From NCBI GenBank assembly GCA_002389705.1, contig DGQJ01000087.1, positions 3,745 to 10,053 on the forward strand: DNA of 6,309 nt, given 5' to 3'. This document shows, piece after piece, positions 5,223 to 6,309 of this stretch. The translations under genes and the position numbers were made by a program. Below the pieces are notes generated by a model, which was given only the letters and a program-made list of their open reading frames with translations, did no database searches and was not told where the DNA came from. The first letter of the stretch is position 1; every line of letters begins with the position of its first letter. Source of the stretch: Bacteroidales bacterium UBA4417 (lineage in GTDB: Bacteria; Bacteroidota; Bacteroidia; Bacteroidales; UBA4417).

Positions 5223-6152
5223 TTACTTTTTAAGACCACTGACCACATTAAGACTTTGAGGCAGGATGTTGAATACAAATGGCGTATGTCCCAGTGATTC
5301 GCCATCGGCTTCCATAAACATCCGGGGTTCGGAATGGATAATAATTTTCGATGAACGGAAAGTGCTCACTTCGGGTAACCGCGTAAAGCTGCCATCAAAC
5401 AGTTTAATTACATTGCGGATAATTTTAAACTTCCCAATAGGCTTAATCAAAGTAAGATCGAACAATCCGTCATCAGGCAGGGCGCCTGGAGCCTGTTTCA
5501 TTCCTCCACCGTTATACTGGCAAATACCCACGCTCATGCTGAAAATATCGGAAATCACCTTCTCGTTATCGAGCAAAATGGTGACTTTGGTGCTGGTATA
5601 CACAAACAAACTGGAGAGGATATTCACAAAATAAGACATCGGGTTTCCTTTTCCCCTATCCTTTTGCAGGTTGGTTTTGTTGGCTACCAGCGCATCGAAA
5701 CCCATGCCTGCCATATTGATAAAATAGCGGGTTTGTTCGCTGCCATCGGTTGAGATATACTTGATAGCACCGGTATCCTGCGAAAATATCCGGTGTTTGG
5801 TGATTAACTGTATGGCCTGCCTGTAATCGCCGGGAATCTGGTACATCCGGCACCAGTCGTTGCCTGTGCCCACGGGGATCATGGCCAGGGTAATTTTTTG
5901 TGTGGGGACATGCGCCTGGGTAAAAATACCGTTCACCACTTCGTTCAGCGTGCCATCACCACCAACAACGATAATATTGCGGTACCCGTTTTCGATATAT
6001 TTGCGTGTAAGAACCACCGCATGCCCCCTGTGCTCGGTAAATACATTTACGAACTCAATTCCGGCAGCAGTTAAATGCGCAGCTATCTCAAGCCAATCCT
6101 TCTCTCCTTTGCGTTTCCCGGCATTGGGATTAACAATTACAAACCATTCCAT
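5223..6152 (-). CDS. Diacylglycerol/lipid kinase, YegS/Rv2252/BmrU family
   Basis: This 309-residue protein matches the soluble bacterial lipid-kinase family, which phosphorylates diacylglycerol or related lipids with ATP at the inner face of the membrane and feeds phosphatidic acid back into phospholipid synthesis. The N-terminal nucleotide-binding domain shows VNPNAGKRKG (7-16), the hallmark VVGGDGTLNEVVNG (62-75) and IPVGTGNDW (92-100). The C-terminal beta-sandwich domain carries NMAGMGFDA (146-154), GICQYNGGGMKQAPGALPDDGLFDL (209-233, the conserved metal-linked region) and MEADGE (270-275). Length and motif order are typical and no truncation is visible. There is no signal peptide or membrane span. 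The start at 6152 places VNPNAGK at the usual distance from the N-terminus and follows AT-rich sequence. The exact lipid substrate (diacylglycerol, sphingoid base or other) cannot be read from the sequence. The gene converges on ispG and seems to be transcribed on its own within this window. Confidence 0.9.
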   Translation of the reverse strand: MEWFVIVNPNAGKRKGEKDWLEIAAHLTAAGIEFVNVFTEHRGHAVVLTRKYIENGYRNIIVVGGDGTLNEVVNGIFTQAHVPTQKITLAMIPVGTGNDWCRMYQIPGDYRQAIQLITKHRIFSQDTGAIKYISTDGSEQTRYFINMAGMGFDALVANKTNLQKDRGKGNPMSYFVNILSSLFVYTSTKVTILLDNEKVISDIFSMSVGICQYNGGGMKQAPGALPDDGLFDLTLIKPIGKFKIIRNVIKLFDGSFTRLPEVSTFRSSKIIIHSEPRMFMEADGESLGHTPFVFNILPQSLNVVSGLKK

Positions 6153-6162
6153 ATTGCAATAT
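6151..6162. repeat. 12-base palindrome at the lipid-kinase start codon
   Basis: ATATTGCAATAT is a perfect palindrome that overlaps two bases of the start codon (minus strand, 6150-6152). It could be a protein-binding site or a short stem masking the start. It may also be chance in AT-rich sequence. Confidence 0.4.
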
Positions 6163-6163
6163 T

Positions 6164-6234
6164 AGACCTAAAAACCAGTTTATGGAAGCCGAAAGATAGG
6201 AATAATATAAATAAGCTGGTAAAAGTGGAGGTCT
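6164..6234. repeat. Nested inverted repeats flanking the lipid-kinase promoter
   Basis: ACCAGTTTAT (6174-6183) and ATAAGCTGGT (6211-6220) pair at nine of ten positions. An outer pair, AGACCT (6164-6169) and AGGTCT (6229-6234), is perfect but spaced asymmetrically. The possible -7 element lies between the inner arms. This arrangement suits a regulator that binds on both sides of the promoter, but no regulator is identified. Confidence 0.35.
6191..6198 (-). promoter_or_regulatory. Probable -7 element of the lipid-kinase gene
   Basis: On the minus strand these bases read TATCTTTC, one mismatch from the Bacteroidota -7 consensus TAnnTTTG. The element sits about 40 bases upstream of the start codon, giving a short leader of about 30 bases. 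No clear TTTG -33 element is found about 20 bases upstream; the sequence there is TTTTAC. It lies at the centre of the inverted repeat 6174-6183/6211-6220. Confidence 0.4.
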
Positions 6235-6309
6235 GGTATTAGTTTTTCCGGGCTGTCACCGCTTGCTGTGGTTTCGATCCGCCTAAAGCAAATATCTATC
6301 ACTTTCATT
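6235..6309. other. Right edge, no recognisable gene
   Basis: Nothing identifiable lies here. A minus-strand open frame beginning with ATG at 6308 runs 42 codons to a stop at 6180-6182, passing through the predicted lipid-kinase promoter. I do not recognise its product and treat it as unproven. Confidence 0.35.

Noticed and set aside
6240..6300. T-arm-like stretch GGTTTCGATCC, suggesting a tRNA
   Set aside because: No matching acceptor, D-arm or anticodon arm can be folded around it, and the T-stem does not pair properly.
1..6309. A defence island, CRISPR array, mobile element or other new multi-gene system
   Set aside because: All four clear genes belong to well-known families, and no transposase, Cas, restriction, toxin-antitoxin or phage signature is present on either strand.

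Overview
The window looks like chromosomal DNA from a Bacteroidota bacterium, most likely of the Bacteroidales/Marinilabiliales kind. The reasons are a PorZ-type type IX secretion protein with a C-terminal sorting domain, the Bacteroidota-type long IspG with an extra middle domain, Shine-Dalgarno-poor start sites, and TAnnTTTG-like promoter elements. The genus cannot be fixed from the sequence.

Layout: a heptamer repeat touches the left edge (1-23). porZ then runs leftward (106-2460, minus). A 448-bp divergent intergenic region (2461-2908) is rich in inverted repeats. An ECF-type sigma factor (2909-3481, plus) follows, and 37 bases later ispG (3519-5129, plus), probably co-transcribed with it. 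ispG converges on a YegS/BmrU-family lipid kinase gene (5223-6152, minus) across a 93-bp gap. The last 157 bases hold that gene's probable promoter region and no recognisable gene.

The genes are mostly conserved core functions: protein export and surface attachment (PorZ), isoprenoid precursor synthesis (IspG), phospholipid turnover (lipid kinase) and transcription control (sigma factor). I see no CRISPR array, insertion sequence, phage gene, toxin-antitoxin pair or defence system, and no multi-gene system that I would call new.

The least explained part is the porZ/sigma intergenic region. The 10-mer AACAGTTATT occurs there three times: once just upstream of porZ, and twice as the arms of a perfect 12-bp inverted repeat 24 bases before the sigma-factor start. 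A second 7-bp hairpin abuts that repeat with no spacer. Other dyads lie nearer porZ, including two mutually exclusive hairpins. This suggests, but does not prove, a shared operator or RNA-level control that links the sigma factor to a type IX secretion component.
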